The position numbers and the translations under genes were made by a program. DNA of 64,000 bases from G965222505 sp965222505 (GTDB lineage Bacteria; Bacteroidota; Rhodothermia; Rhodothermales; DATKEJ01), in the NCBI GenBank assembly GCA_965222505.1, contig OZ244956.1:4030001-4094000 (forward strand). Reading direction: 5' to 3'. The notes beneath the pieces were generated by a model. It was not told the DNA's origin. It was given only the letters and a program-made list of their open reading frames with translations, and did not search any database. Below, piece by piece: positions 1-8,995 of the stretch. Each line of letters opens with the position of its first letter. Position 1 is the first letter of the stretch.

Positions 1-1437
1 GTCCCGGAAGCCCAGGTGCAACTGCTGCTGCGGGATCGTCTCCTCAAGCCCTACAAGCATTACCTGGAAGTGGCCCGGCTGCACAAGCCTCACACACTCA
101 CCGAACCGGAAGAGAAAATCTTGTCTGAAAAGGCCGTAACCGGCGTTGGAGCTTGGAACCGGTTCTTCGATGAAACCCTGGGGGCCGCCCGGTTTAGTCT
201 GGGGGGACGGGAACTGAGCCAGCAGGAAATCCTCGCCAAATTGCACGAACCAGACCGCAACCTGCGCCAATCTGCCGCACTGGCATTTACAGACGGCCTG
301 GAGGCCAACCTGCGCACCCTCACATTTGTGTTCAACATCATCCTGGCTGATAAAGCCTCAAACGACCGGCTCCGGGGCCACAAAACTTGGGTGTCCAGCC
401 GAAACCTCTCCAATGAAGTGGCCGACGAAAACGTGCAAGCCCTTATCGATGCCGTCACAGGCCGGTACGACATATCGGCGCGGTTCTATCGGCTCAAGCG
501 TCGATTGCTGGGGTATGATACCCTCATGGACTACGACCGGTACGCTCCCATCGGCGAGGCAGACACCCGGTACTCTTGGCAGGAAGCCCGAGAGACGGTC
601 ACTTCGGCCTATACCAACTTTCACCCGGAAATGGGCCGGATCGTGGACGCGTTTTTCAGCAAATCATGGATTGATGCCGCCGTGGTGCCGGGCAAACGCG
701 GCGGGGCCTTCAGCCACGGAGCCGTGCCAAGTGCACATCCCTACATCCTCATGAACTACACCGGCAAGATTCGGGATGTACAGACCCTGGCCCATGAACT
801 CGGCCACGGGGTGCATCAATACCTTTCCCGCAAACAGGGCATTCTCCACGCCGATACCCCGCTGACGACTGCCGAAACGGCCTCCGTCTTTGGCGAAATG
901 CTGGTCTTTCAACGCCTGATGGCCGCCGAGGCCGATCCCAAAAACAAGCTCGCCATGCTGGTCGGCAAGATCGACGATACGATGGCTACGGTTTTTCGGC
1001 AGGTGGCAATGAACCGATTCGAGGACAGCATCCACACGGCCCGCCGCGGGACGGGTGAATTGACGGCCGAGCAGTTCAGCGCGTTCTGGATGGACACCCA
1101 ACAAAGCATGTTCCAGGACAGCGTGACGCTGGACGATCATTACCGAAAATGGTGGAGCTACATTCCGCATTTCCTCCACGCGCCGGGGTATGTCTATGCC
1201 TATGCCTTCGGAGAATTGCTGGTCCTGGCCCTCTACGCCCGGTACCAGGCACAGGGCAATGGGTTTTCCGATCAATACCTGGGCCTGCTCGAATCCGGCG
1301 GCTCGGATTGGCCGCATGTGTTGGTCGGCCGCCTTGGGGTAGACCTTACGGACACAACCTTCTGGGATCAGGGCCTCTCCGCCATTGACGTGCTTGTGAC
1401 CGAGGCCGAACAATTGGCCGACAAATTGGGGTATTAG
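1..1437 (+). CDS. M3 family oligoendopeptidase, 5' end outside window
   Basis: Zinc oligopeptidase of the M3 (PepF/thimet-like) family, which trims short peptides in the cytoplasm. The reading frame is open from base 1, so the gene begins upstream and about 478 C-terminal residues are seen of a family that usually has about 600. The zinc-binding HELGHG motif lies at fragment residues 265-270, followed about 25 residues later by the Glu-containing stretch AETASVFGEM that supplies the third ligand. The helical C-terminus is complete and ends at a TAG. No signal peptide can be judged because the N-terminus is missing. The PepF subgroup is the best guess; the exact substrate range cannot be read from sequence. 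Confidence 0.9.
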   Translation, partial: VPEAQVQLLLRDRLLKPYKHYLEVARLHKPHTLTEPEEKILSEKAVTGVGAWNRFFDETLGAARFSLGGRELSQQEILAKLHEPDRNLRQSAALAFTDGLEANLRTLTFVFNIILADKASNDRLRGHKTWVSSRNLSNEVADENVQALIDAVTGRYDISARFYRLKRRLLGYDTLMDYDRYAPIGEADTRYSWQEARETVTSAYTNFHPEMGRIVDAFFSKSWIDAAVVPGKRGGAFSHGAVPSAHPYILMNYTGKIRDVQTLAHELGHGVHQYLSRKQGILHADTPLTTAETASVFGEMLVFQRLMAAEADPKNKLAMLVGKIDDTMATVFRQVAMNRFEDSIHTARRGTGELTAEQFSAFWMDTQQSMFQDSVTLDDHYRKWWSYIPHFLHAPGYVYAYAFGELLVLALYARYQAQGNGFSDQYLGLLESGGSDWPHVLVGRLGVDLTDTTFWDQGLSAIDVLVTEAEQLADKLGY

Positions 1438-1449
1438 CGCCCAATGTTT

Positions 1450-1485
1450 CCCACCACGGACCAATGACCACGGATCGGTGGTAGA
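1450..1485. repeat. Degenerate heptamer array upstream of the SulP gene
   Basis: Three 7-base words in phase (ACCACGG, ACCAATG, ACCACGG; 1453-1473) followed by ATCGGTG, with CCACC and GGTGG at the edges so the block can fold back. It has the same architecture as the other heptamer blocks in this window (7217, 8863, 10152, 29761, 62648, 63597) but a different word. Confidence 0.55.
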
Positions 1486-1584
1486 GTGGCACCCCATGTA
1501 CGCTTGCACAATGTTATCAAAGAACGCTTATTATTACATTTTTCGCTTGATGTATCTTAGTGGTTGTTCAAAACGCCAGGTCTG

Positions 1585-3327
1585 ATGCGCGTCCTTAAAG
1601 GAGCATTTCCCATACTGCGATGGATCGGGCAATACAACCTGAAGGCTGCCCGTGGCGACCTGATGGCCGGGGTTACGGTCGGGGTCATGTTGGTACCGCA
1701 GGGGATGGCCTATGCGCTGCTGGCCGGTATGCCGCCGATCTACGGATTGTACACAGCCATTCTGCCGCTGTTGATTTATCCGATATTCGGGTCGTCCCGG
1801 CATCTTGCCGTAGGGACGATGGCCATCGACAGCATCATTGTGGCGGTGGGGGTTGGAGCGCTCGCCATGGGAGATGAAGGCCGATACATTGAACTGGCAC
1901 TTCTCTTGGCGCTGATGGTGGGGGTGATTCACACCAGCTTGGGGGTGGCTCGGCTGGGTTTTCTGGTGAACCTGTTATCGCATCCGGTCATTGTCGGATT
2001 TACCTCGGCAGCCGTTTTGATCATCGGGTTCAGCCAATTGGGAAATCTGCTGGGGATTGACCTGCCCCGTACGCAGCAAATCCATCTCCTGGTTTATGGA
2101 GCCGCACGCGCCATCGGTTCTTTCCATTTGGTTACGGCTGCGGTGGGCATTGGGGGGATCATATTGCTACTGTTGATGAAACGATGGACGCCCAAACTGC
2201 CCAGCGCCTTTCTGGTGGTGATCCTGGGGACGATGGTGGCGTGGGGTTTGCAATTGGAATCCGTTGGCGTTGGGGTGGTCGGGATGGTGCCGGAGGGGTT
2301 GCCGGGCTTCAAGCTGCCGGCGTTAGGGGTGCAAGCTTTGAGCGACCTGTTTCCGACGGCCATCGCACTGGCCCTCATTCAATTGGCCAACGTGTTTGCC
2401 CTGGGGAAGGTATTCGCAGCCAGGCATCGGTACGACATTAATGCGAATCAGGAACTCATTGCAATTGGGGCCGCCAACATGATGGGCAGTCTGTTTCAGA
2501 GCTATCCGATTTCCGGGAGTTATACCCGGAGCGCAGTCAATGAAATGGCCGGTGGCCAAACCGCTTTGGCCAATGTATTTGCTGCCTTGCTGGTGATGGT
2601 AACGCTGCTGTTCATGACCAAAACCCTCTACCATATACCCAAGGCTATTCTGGCGGCCCTCATCATTGTTGCGGTTTTGGGCATGTTTGATCCCCAGGCC
2701 TTCAAGCGGTTGTATGTCATCAAACGTACCGATGGTATCATCGCCATGCTCACTTTTTGTGTTACGCTGGTCCTGGGTATCCAGAACGGCATCTTGACAG
2801 GGATCTTGTTGTCGATAGCGGGGCTTACGTACCGTATTAGCCGGGCACATATTGCCGTGCTCGGGCATCTACCCGGCACGCGGTCGTTTCGAGACATAAG
2901 CCGCAACCCAGAAACCCATCCCATTGAAGGCATTTTGATTCTACGGATGGATGCGTCCTTTACCTATGTCAATGCTGAACGCCTGAAGGAGGTGGTATTG
3001 CGCCATATCAATGAGGCCGACTATCAGGCGATCATTCTTGATGCGAGCACGATGAACGACCTTGATACGACAGCCGTACAGACCCTTCATCTTCTCATCG
3101 ATGCCTTGCAGGCACGTGGTATCGAATTGTTTTTGACAGGTATCCACGGCAAGGTCATGTCCATCCTTGAACTCTCTGGCTTGCGCGAACAGTTGGGGCC
3201 GGAGCACCTGACCTTGAGCCCCCACCGGGCCGTCACCCGATTCCTGGCGAGCAGAGATGAACTACACCTCTACTCGGCTGATCAAGTCCCCTCGTCAGAG
3301 GCGGTGAGTGACGCCAGCTCAAGCTGA
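1585..3327 (+). CDS. SulP family inorganic anion transporter with STAS domain
   Basis: Membrane transporter of the SulP/SLC26 family, which moves sulfate, bicarbonate or related anions. About 400 residues of hydrophobic segments form the transport domain; the early region carrying MLVPQGMAYALLAGMPPIYG matches the family signature region. A cytoplasmic STAS domain follows at roughly residues 440-550, with the phospho-site-like stretch DASTMNDLDTTAV. I chose the ATG at 1585; a TTG at 1564 would add seven residues. The 3' end overlaps the convergent torD-like gene by 46 bp. The neighbouring molybdo-enzyme operon hints at a sulfur oxyanion as substrate, but bicarbonate is also possible; nothing in the sequence decides. 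Confidence 0.9.
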   Translation: MRVLKGAFPILRWIGQYNLKAARGDLMAGVTVGVMLVPQGMAYALLAGMPPIYGLYTAILPLLIYPIFGSSRHLAVGTMAIDSIIVAVGVGALAMGDEGRYIELALLLALMVGVIHTSLGVARLGFLVNLLSHPVIVGFTSAAVLIIGFSQLGNLLGIDLPRTQQIHLLVYGAARAIGSFHLVTAAVGIGGIILLLLMKRWTPKLPSAFLVVILGTMVAWGLQLESVGVGVVGMVPEGLPGFKLPALGVQALSDLFPTAIALALIQLANVFALGKVFAARHRYDINANQELIAIGAANMMGSLFQSYPISGSYTRSAVNEMAGGQTALANVFAALLVMVTLLFMTKTLYHIPKAILAALIIVAVLGMFDPQAFKRLYVIKRTDGIIAMLTFCVTLVLGIQNGILTGILLSIAGLTYRISRAHIAVLGHLPGTRSFRDISRNPETHPIEGILILRMDASFTYVNAERLKEVVLRHINEADYQAIILDASTMNDLDTTAVQTLHLLIDALQARGIELFLTGIHGKVMSILELSGLREQLGPEHLTLSPHRAVTRFLASRDELHLYSADQVPSSEAVSDASSS

Positions 3328-4262
3328 TCCAGATACTGCCGGGTTGTAGCCAGTCGGCTTTGCCAATGGGCCACCGGGGAAGCCATTCCAGGAATCTGTT
3401 GTTTGGACAAAGCTTCATATGTGGTTTGCCAGAAGTCGATCAACGCCTGAAGCTGGGCCATAAATGCGGGTATGGCCTGATACCGAACGGCGGCGCGCAA
3501 TACATTGGTGAGCATCAAGGCCCGGTTGCCAAATCCGCCCGGCAGGCGATGTACCCTACCCAATTGCTGAATGGTCTGACGGCTCAGGTAGACCCCGGAC
3601 CGGGCATGATGGGCCAGGTAGTGGGCCACTTCCCGCAGGCCGGTTTTGGGATTGGCCAACAGGTCTTGCGAGAGCAAGGGAGGGGTAAAGGTAATGCCTT
3701 TTGAAGGGCCGAGGTCGGTCCGGTGGTCTACTACAAGGTCCAGCGCGACGTCAGCCACGGTCGCAAAAAAATCGATATTTTCTTGCCGGATGCTGTTCAC
3801 CAGGGCCGGTAACCAGCCGAGCAGATGCCCATCCAGAAAATGCCGTTGTTCATGATGTATATGTGCCGCTGCATCCTTGTGCCCCATCTCCAGGGCCAGC
3901 GTTTCCTTCATGGTAAGGTGGGCCAGAAAGGACAATTCCAGCCCGATGTGATCCGGTTCTGATTGCACCCCGTCAAATCCATTGGTCCGATACGCGTGGA
4001 TCACTTGATTGCTCACCCAGCCTCCCAGTTGCCCATCGGGCTCCAGAAAAACGCTGGCAAACGGTAAGACGTTCAACCCGAACGTGGTTTGATACGCCGC
4101 TGCCCAAGTCTCATCATCCGACGATTCAATCGGAAACGGGCCGAACAACGACAACGCCTCCATCGTGCAACGGAGTTCAGGGGTTAATCCTTTAAGAAAG
4201 AGTTGGCCCAGCAAGGTGTATGCCCTGCTTCGGGCCTGGGCGATGCGGATGGGAGAGCACAT
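3282..4262 (-). CDS. TorD/DmsD-like molybdoenzyme maturation chaperone
   Basis: All-helical 326-residue cytoplasmic protein of the TorD/DmsD type, which binds apo molybdo-enzymes and helps cofactor insertion. Support comes from the N-terminal helix (RSRAYTLLGQLF), the central DHIGLELSFLAHLTMKE stretch, which matches the family's typical D-H-x-x-x-E-L-x-F pattern, and its place as last gene of the operon. Its ATG overlaps the stop codon of the catalytic subunit gene by one base, which suggests translational coupling. It is longer than classic TorD (about 200 residues); the C-terminal third is a helical extension I do not recognise. The 3' end runs 46 bp into the SulP gene on the other strand. 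Confidence 0.8.
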   Translation of the reverse strand: MCSPIRIAQARSRAYTLLGQLFLKGLTPELRCTMEALSLFGPFPIESSDDETWAAAYQTTFGLNVLPFASVFLEPDGQLGGWVSNQVIHAYRTNGFDGVQSEPDHIGLELSFLAHLTMKETLALEMGHKDAAAHIHHEQRHFLDGHLLGWLPALVNSIRQENIDFFATVADVALDLVVDHRTDLGPSKGITFTPPLLSQDLLANPKTGLREVAHYLAHHARSGVYLSRQTIQQLGRVHRLPGGFGNRALMLTNVLRAAVRYQAIPAFMAQLQALIDFWQTTYEALSKQQIPGMASPVAHWQSRLATTRQYLDQLELASLTASDEGT

Positions 4263-7198
4263 TACGGCAATTCATAGGCCTCGTGCACCGGCTTTAAGGG
4301 GCGTTTGAGCCAGTAGGGGCGGCGGAGGCCGTTGGGGCTGTGCGTGACGGCCGGGCGGGCCAGGGCCAGCCATTCGTGATAGACCTGCATAGATTTTTGG
4401 GTGTCCACAAATACGTCACCGTGGGCATCACCGGGATCGGCCTTGCGGACGTTGAGGGCTTTCTGATGCCAGCAATGCGCCCCGCTGACGGGGTCCGGGT
4501 GTACGCCATGCGTCAGGTTTTGGTGTACGCCCACGTCTTCCCACCAGATGCGGCTGGTGTCTGGATCGAACGAGCCCCAGGCGGTTGCGCCGTGTACCAC
4601 GTGCAGGCTATGGCCGCCTGTATCATCGGCCCCGAGTTTGACCAGGTTCGAGGCCCCCCGGTTGACGCCTTCGCCTTCCTTGAGCCGCCACCGGCCCAGG
4701 TGATGGCTCATCGCGATGATGCCGGGTTTGATGCCCTCCGTTACCCAGACCTGATCCACAAAGTAGCCGATCTCGGTCTCGACCCGTACCAAGTCGTTGG
4801 TCTTGAGGCCGAGGCGTTCACTGTCCGACGGGTGCATCCAGATCGGGTTGCGGTGGCTCAGCTCGTAGAGCCATTTGGCGTTGGCACTGCGGGTATGGAT
4901 GAGCGTCGGCAGGCGGAACGTCGGGAGGAGGAGCATTTCGCCTTTGGACCGGTCGATGTGGTCCGGGTGGACGTGGCTCTTGAGCGTCCAGGGGATGACA
5001 TAGGCCAGTTCCTTCCAGCCCCATGCGTGCAACGTCGGGCTGAAGAATTCCAGCTTCCGGCTCGGGGTGCCGAATCCGGCCCGTGCCGTGCCCTCAATTT
5101 CAACGCCAATCACCTGATCGTTGTACAGGACCCGGCTCTGGTCATCGACGGTGGTGTTCGTCGTGTCGACGGGTTTGGCGTAGGGGGTGTAATTCTCTTT
5201 GATGACCTCGAAGCAGCCATACTTGCGCATGTAGGCCAGCGGGGTAAGCCCTTCGGCGGCGGCGGCTTCAGGGAGGCCGGGAACGCTGTTTTCAAACATC
5301 CAGCGGTAATATTCATCCACGGTGATGATTTCGCCGGGGCGGTACGGGCTTTCGAAATATTGCCGGATGCCGAGTGCCCCGTCCGGGTCCATCTGGACGG
5401 AGAGTTCGATCCAGAATTCGTTTTCTTCCCACACCTCGCCCGGATTGGCCTCATAGGTGTATTTGACCGGTTTGCCGAGGCGTTCCATTGCCACGCGCCG
5501 TACCGGCTGCCGGAAGGCAATCCATTGCCCCGCATGGGTTTCCTGGCTCACCAGATCGTGCCGCTCCCCGGCATGGCCCATCGGGAGGACGTAATCGGCA
5601 AACCACGCCGATTCATTCCACGTCGGCGTCAGGGCCACATGGCATTTGATCTTATCCTCGTCCTGAAGGGCTTTCATCCACATGAACCCGTCCGGGTTGA
5701 TCCACAGCGGATTGTAGACGCGGGTGAAGTAGACATCAATGTCTCCCCGGCCTTCCTCCAGAAAATGTGGGAGCAGAAAGCTCATTTCGAAGAAGGCAAA
5801 CGGCCATTCCTGCGGCAGATGCAGTTCATTCCATGCGTTGAAGGCTGGCGGTTTTTTGAAGGGTTTGGGGACGAACTTATTCCAGGCGTTAAGTGCCGTT
5901 CCGCCTCGTGTACCGACGCTTCCGGTCAGCACATTCAGGAAGAAGAGGCACCGCGCCACTTGCCAACCGCCGAGGTTGCCAATGGAGGCGCTCCGCCATA
6001 CGTGTGTGGCCAATCGGCCCTGGCAGTCGGCAATATATTCTGCGGCTTCCCGTATGCGGGGTTCCGGCACCTGGGCTTCCTTTGCCGCTCGTTCAAAGGT
6101 ATAGCTGGCATAGAGGGTTTTGAGGAGCCGGTCAAAATCGGCGAAGGTACCGGTGCCGTCGAATGTAAAATCGACTTCCGTGTAGGGGTGGGTCTTGAAG
6201 AAAGTCAGGGTATCTTCCCAGTTGACCCATTTCTCCATATAGGCCTTGTCATACTGGTCCGTCTGGATGAGGTGGTTGGCGATGGACAGTAGCAAGGTGC
6301 TTTCGCTGCCAGGCCAGGTAGGGAGCCAGACATCACTTTTGGAGGCGGTATTGCTGAGCCGGGGGTCAAACGTGATGAGTTTGGCTCCTTTGTTTTTGGC
6401 CTCCATAATGCGCTGGGCATGCGGATTGAAATAGTGCCCGGTTTCGAGGTGGCTGGAGATGAGCAGGATGACGCGGGCATGGGTGTGGTCCGGGCTGGGG
6501 CGGTCGCCGGCCCCCCAGAGATAGTACCCGGCCCGTGCCCCGGCGGAGCAGATGTTGGTGTGGCTGTTATGGCCGTCCACGCCCCAGGCCTGGATGCACC
6601 GATTGGTGTAACCGTCCTCACCGGGCCGGCCTACGTGGTACATGATCCCATCCCGGCGTTTCTGCCGACTCGCCCGCATCTTCTCGCCAATCTCGGATAG
6701 GGCTTTTTCCCAGGGGATGCGTTTCCATTGCCCGGCTCCGCGCACGCCGACCCGTTTCAGCGGGTACAGGATGCGTTCGGGGTCGTAGGTCTGGTTGAGT
6801 GTGGCCGGTCCTTTGGCGCAGTTGCGGCCCCGGCTGCCCGGATGGGCCGGGTTGCCCTCAAACTTTTTGACCGCTAGGGTCTCGCGGTCCACATAGGCCA
6901 GCAAGCCGCAGCCACTTTCACAGTTGAAGCAGGTGGTGGGCACCAGCGTGTAGCGCCGGGCCACCCGTTTGGGCCACTGCTTACCCTCCCATTCCACCCA
7001 ATCGCCCCATTTCTCCGGTGGTGGGTACTGGCTGATGCGCCCGTCCGGATGCTGGACCGTGGTCAGGTCGATTTTCTCCGGCTTCAGGTCGGATTCGGCA
7101 AACGTCGGTAGGCCGAAATCGCCGGAAGCGGGTTTTGCCTTTTCTTGCTTCAGCAAGGCTGAAAACAGGAAGGATAGGCGAGGGTTGCGCTTTGCCAT
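4262..7198 (-). CDS. Molybdopterin oxidoreductase catalytic subunit (DMSO reductase family, SoeA/PsrA-like)
   Basis: Catalytic subunit, about 978 residues, of a respiratory molybdo-enzyme. An N-terminal [4Fe-4S] site is given by Cys90, Cys93, Cys97 and Cys127 (CFNCESGC, then GRNCAKG). The likely molybdenum ligand is Cys217 in NICSAGARAG. A C-terminal molydopterin-dinucleotide-binding domain includes the stretch AMSHHLGRWRL. I placed the start at the ATG at 7198 (MAKRNPRLSF) because the open frame upstream runs through a hairpin repeat. No twin-arginine signal is visible, so the subunit probably faces the cytoplasm, as in sulfite dehydrogenase SoeA. With the FeS-NrfD partner it would exchange electrons with quinone. 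SoeABC-like sulfite oxidation is my preferred guess; polysulfide, thiosulfate or another substrate remains possible. Confidence 0.85.
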   Translation of the reverse strand: MAKRNPRLSFLFSALLKQEKAKPASGDFGLPTFAESDLKPEKIDLTTVQHPDGRISQYPPPEKWGDWVEWEGKQWPKRVARRYTLVPTTCFNCESGCGLLAYVDRETLAVKKFEGNPAHPGSRGRNCAKGPATLNQTYDPERILYPLKRVGVRGAGQWKRIPWEKALSEIGEKMRASRQKRRDGIMYHVGRPGEDGYTNRCIQAWGVDGHNSHTNICSAGARAGYYLWGAGDRPSPDHTHARVILLISSHLETGHYFNPHAQRIMEAKNKGAKLITFDPRLSNTASKSDVWLPTWPGSESTLLLSIANHLIQTDQYDKAYMEKWVNWEDTLTFFKTHPYTEVDFTFDGTGTFADFDRLLKTLYASYTFERAAKEAQVPEPRIREAAEYIADCQGRLATHVWRSASIGNLGGWQVARCLFFLNVLTGSVGTRGGTALNAWNKFVPKPFKKPPAFNAWNELHLPQEWPFAFFEMSFLLPHFLEEGRGDIDVYFTRVYNPLWINPDGFMWMKALQDEDKIKCHVALTPTWNESAWFADYVLPMGHAGERHDLVSQETHAGQWIAFRQPVRRVAMERLGKPVKYTYEANPGEVWEENEFWIELSVQMDPDGALGIRQYFESPYRPGEIITVDEYYRWMFENSVPGLPEAAAAEGLTPLAYMRKYGCFEVIKENYTPYAKPVDTTNTTVDDQSRVLYNDQVIGVEIEGTARAGFGTPSRKLEFFSPTLHAWGWKELAYVIPWTLKSHVHPDHIDRSKGEMLLLPTFRLPTLIHTRSANAKWLYELSHRNPIWMHPSDSERLGLKTNDLVRVETEIGYFVDQVWVTEGIKPGIIAMSHHLGRWRLKEGEGVNRGASNLVKLGADDTGGHSLHVVHGATAWGSFDPDTSRIWWEDVGVHQNLTHGVHPDPVSGAHCWHQKALNVRKADPGDAHGDVFVDTQKSMQVYHEWLALARPAVTHSPNGLRRPYWLKRPLKPVHEAYELP

Positions 7199-7216
7199 GA
7201 TGGGGGATAGATGTTG

Positions 7217-7266
7217 CGTGTTACGTGTTGCGTGAATCAGGATTAAATCACGCAACACGCATCACG
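7217..7266. repeat. Hairpin made of heptamer words between the FeS-NrfD and Mo-subunit genes
   Basis: Inverted repeat: arms 7217-7235 and 7248-7266 (17 of 19 positions pair) with a 12-base loop. The left side is built of words GTTGCGT, GTTACGT, GTTGCGT. The loop (ATCAGGATTAAA) is nearly the same as that of the hairpin at 10029-10100 (ATCGGGATGAAA). It fills the gap between the two operon genes and could act as an mRNA stability or attenuation element. Confidence 0.75.
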
Positions 7267-7268
7267 AT

Positions 7269-8858
7269 TTAACTATTAGGTATGTGTTGTGGAGCCATAA
7301 CAAAGGCGTATTCGTACAGGTACAACCCAATGATGCTGACCAGTCCGGCCATGGCACCAACTGCTGGATTCGGGAAGTACATAAGAAGCAGAGGGAGCAC
7401 ATGGCCCAGGCCGATGCTGCCGTACCAAAAATGGGTTTTGTACCGGCCATGACTGATCATGTGTGCGGCTCGTGCTGCCGTATCGGAGGCGTGAGGCATA
7501 CCGAACTCACCGAGGAGCGTCACCAAGAGGTCCAGAATCAGGCTGGTGATGAAAGTGATGCGGGCTACTCGCAAAATGTCTTCCGGGAGGGTCATGAACA
7601 GGTCCACAATCAGGAGCATGGCTCCGCCCATCATGGCAGCCTGGATCATCAGATGGAAGGGCAGGAGGGTACTTTGCCACAGGTCGCGCCCCTCGGCCTG
7701 GCCGAACAGGAAAGCAGTATAGACGGCAGCCCCTACGGCCAGCGGGACGCCCATCCAAAGCGCAATCAACCGCCGGTCGGCGGCCCAGTGACTGTCCCAG
7801 AACCCCCAATACACCCCGGCTTCCACGATCCACCAGATGGTGGTCAACAGGCTAAAGCCGATCAGCAGGAAGGCTCCTTTGACGAGCCAGCTTTTCCATT
7901 GGGGGCGGGTGAGGATGCGCAGGAACCGCTCAGGCCGTTCCAGGTCAAGCACCAGGAGGCCGGTGGTCAGGCCCATGAAGGCCAGCGACAAAAAACCGCC
8001 GGTAATAAAGGTGGCCGCGTCAAATCCGAACCAGCCCAGGCCGTAGCCGAGGGCCAGGAGCAGATACACTCCGGCGGCAATGCCTTTGGTGACGAGGTAG
8101 GCCGGCACCGGCCAGTGCCACGGCACCTTGTGTTGGGCGTTGTAGACCACCTGTGTCATCTGCTCGGCCATGGTACCGGTGGCAATGGAGATGGCGCCGG
8201 CTGTTGGCAAGCCTTGTGTGGGGGCCGAGGCATGCGCAGCCGAATCTTTTTCGAGCACATCGGCCCATGCGAAGGCATTGGGTGGGGCGGCATGGGTGGT
8301 GGGTTGCAAGGCCACATCGTGCCCGCCGATGTAAAACACGTTGGGCGCTGTACCCTGTTCAGGCTTACGGACCGTCACGTGGTTTTTCGCCAGGACCCGA
8401 CTGATTTCCGTATTGGGATCATCCAGGTCTCCGGCGAGGATGGCATGTTCGGGGCAGAGCACCACACAGGCGGGTTCAAGTCCAATATCTATGCGGTGTG
8501 CACAGTAGTGGCATTTCGCGGCTGTGCCACGCTCAGGATCGACGTAAATCGCGTCGTAAGGACAGGCTTGCAGGCAGGCCTTGCAACCAATACAGACCTC
8601 CTGATCAAATTCCACGATCCCATCCGGGCGCTGGTACATGGCCGTAACGGGGCAAATGCGCGCACACGGCGGGTTGAGGCAATGGTTGCACCGCGTCACC
8701 TGAAAACTACGTGTGACGTTCGGGTAGACACCGGTTTCGACACTTTTGACCCACGTGCGCTGTACCCCAAGTGGCACCTCATTTTCGCTCTTGCATGCCG
8801 TCGAACAGGCATGACACCCGATGCAATGGTTGTTATTAATGACAAAGCCGTAATTCAT
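7269..8858 (-). CDS. Fusion of four-cluster ferredoxin subunit and NrfD-type membrane subunit
   Basis: Single protein of about 529 residues joining the electron-transfer and quinone-interacting subunits that are usually separate (PsrB/PsrC, SoeB/SoeC). The first 200 residues carry the cysteine groups for four [4Fe-4S] clusters: C12-IG-C15-HA-C18-STA-C22, RCNHCLNPPCARICP, CIGCKACLQACP and CHYCAHRI with a later Cys pair. After an Ala/Pro-rich linker come about eight hydrophobic segments of an NrfD/PsrC-like domain. The ATG at 8858 (MNYGFVINNN) is chosen because the frame upstream of it is repeat sequence and the ferredoxin fold begins there. It is first in the minus-strand operon with the molybdo-subunit and TorD-like genes. 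Confidence 0.88.
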   Translation of the reverse strand: MNYGFVINNNHCIGCHACSTACKSENEVPLGVQRTWVKSVETGVYPNVTRSFQVTRCNHCLNPPCARICPVTAMYQRPDGIVEFDQEVCIGCKACLQACPYDAIYVDPERGTAAKCHYCAHRIDIGLEPACVVLCPEHAILAGDLDDPNTEISRVLAKNHVTVRKPEQGTAPNVFYIGGHDVALQPTTHAAPPNAFAWADVLEKDSAAHASAPTQGLPTAGAISIATGTMAEQMTQVVYNAQHKVPWHWPVPAYLVTKGIAAGVYLLLALGYGLGWFGFDAATFITGGFLSLAFMGLTTGLLVLDLERPERFLRILTRPQWKSWLVKGAFLLIGFSLLTTIWWIVEAGVYWGFWDSHWAADRRLIALWMGVPLAVGAAVYTAFLFGQAEGRDLWQSTLLPFHLMIQAAMMGGAMLLIVDLFMTLPEDILRVARITFITSLILDLLVTLLGEFGMPHASDTAARAAHMISHGRYKTHFWYGSIGLGHVLPLLLMYFPNPAVGAMAGLVSIIGLYLYEYAFVMAPQHIPNS

Positions 8859-8862
8859 AAGA

Positions 8863-8956
8863 CGTTCTACGTTCTGGGTTCTACGTTCTACGGTATGTGA
8901 TTTACATGCTACGTTGAGGTGAAAAACGTAGTACGTAGAACGTCGCACGTAGAACG
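8863..8956. repeat. Long imperfect hairpin of GTTCTAC/GTAGAAC heptamers in the operon leader
   Basis: Arms 8863-8892 and 8927-8956 pair at about 24 of 30 positions around a 34-base loop. Both arms are tandem 7-base words (ACGTTCT on the left, ACGTAGA on the right), and the mismatches are concentrated mainly in one word. It lies directly upstream of the FeS-NrfD start and downstream of the GntR gene, so it would be in the leader of the operon mRNA. Confidence 0.75.
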
Positions 8957-8995
8957 CATATATAACTTGTAATATCAGGTAATGCCATTGGAATA

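Noticed and set aside
4340..6292. Long open frame on the plus strand opposite the molybdo-enzyme gene
   Set aside because: It is an antisense shadow of a clear DMSO-reductase-family gene in GC-rich DNA; it has no domain, signal or ribosome binding site.
7284..8900. Long plus-strand open frame opposite the FeS-NrfD gene
   Set aside because: His/Gly/Gln-rich translation without hydrophobic or domain pattern, while the minus-strand protein has full cysteine motifs and membrane helices.
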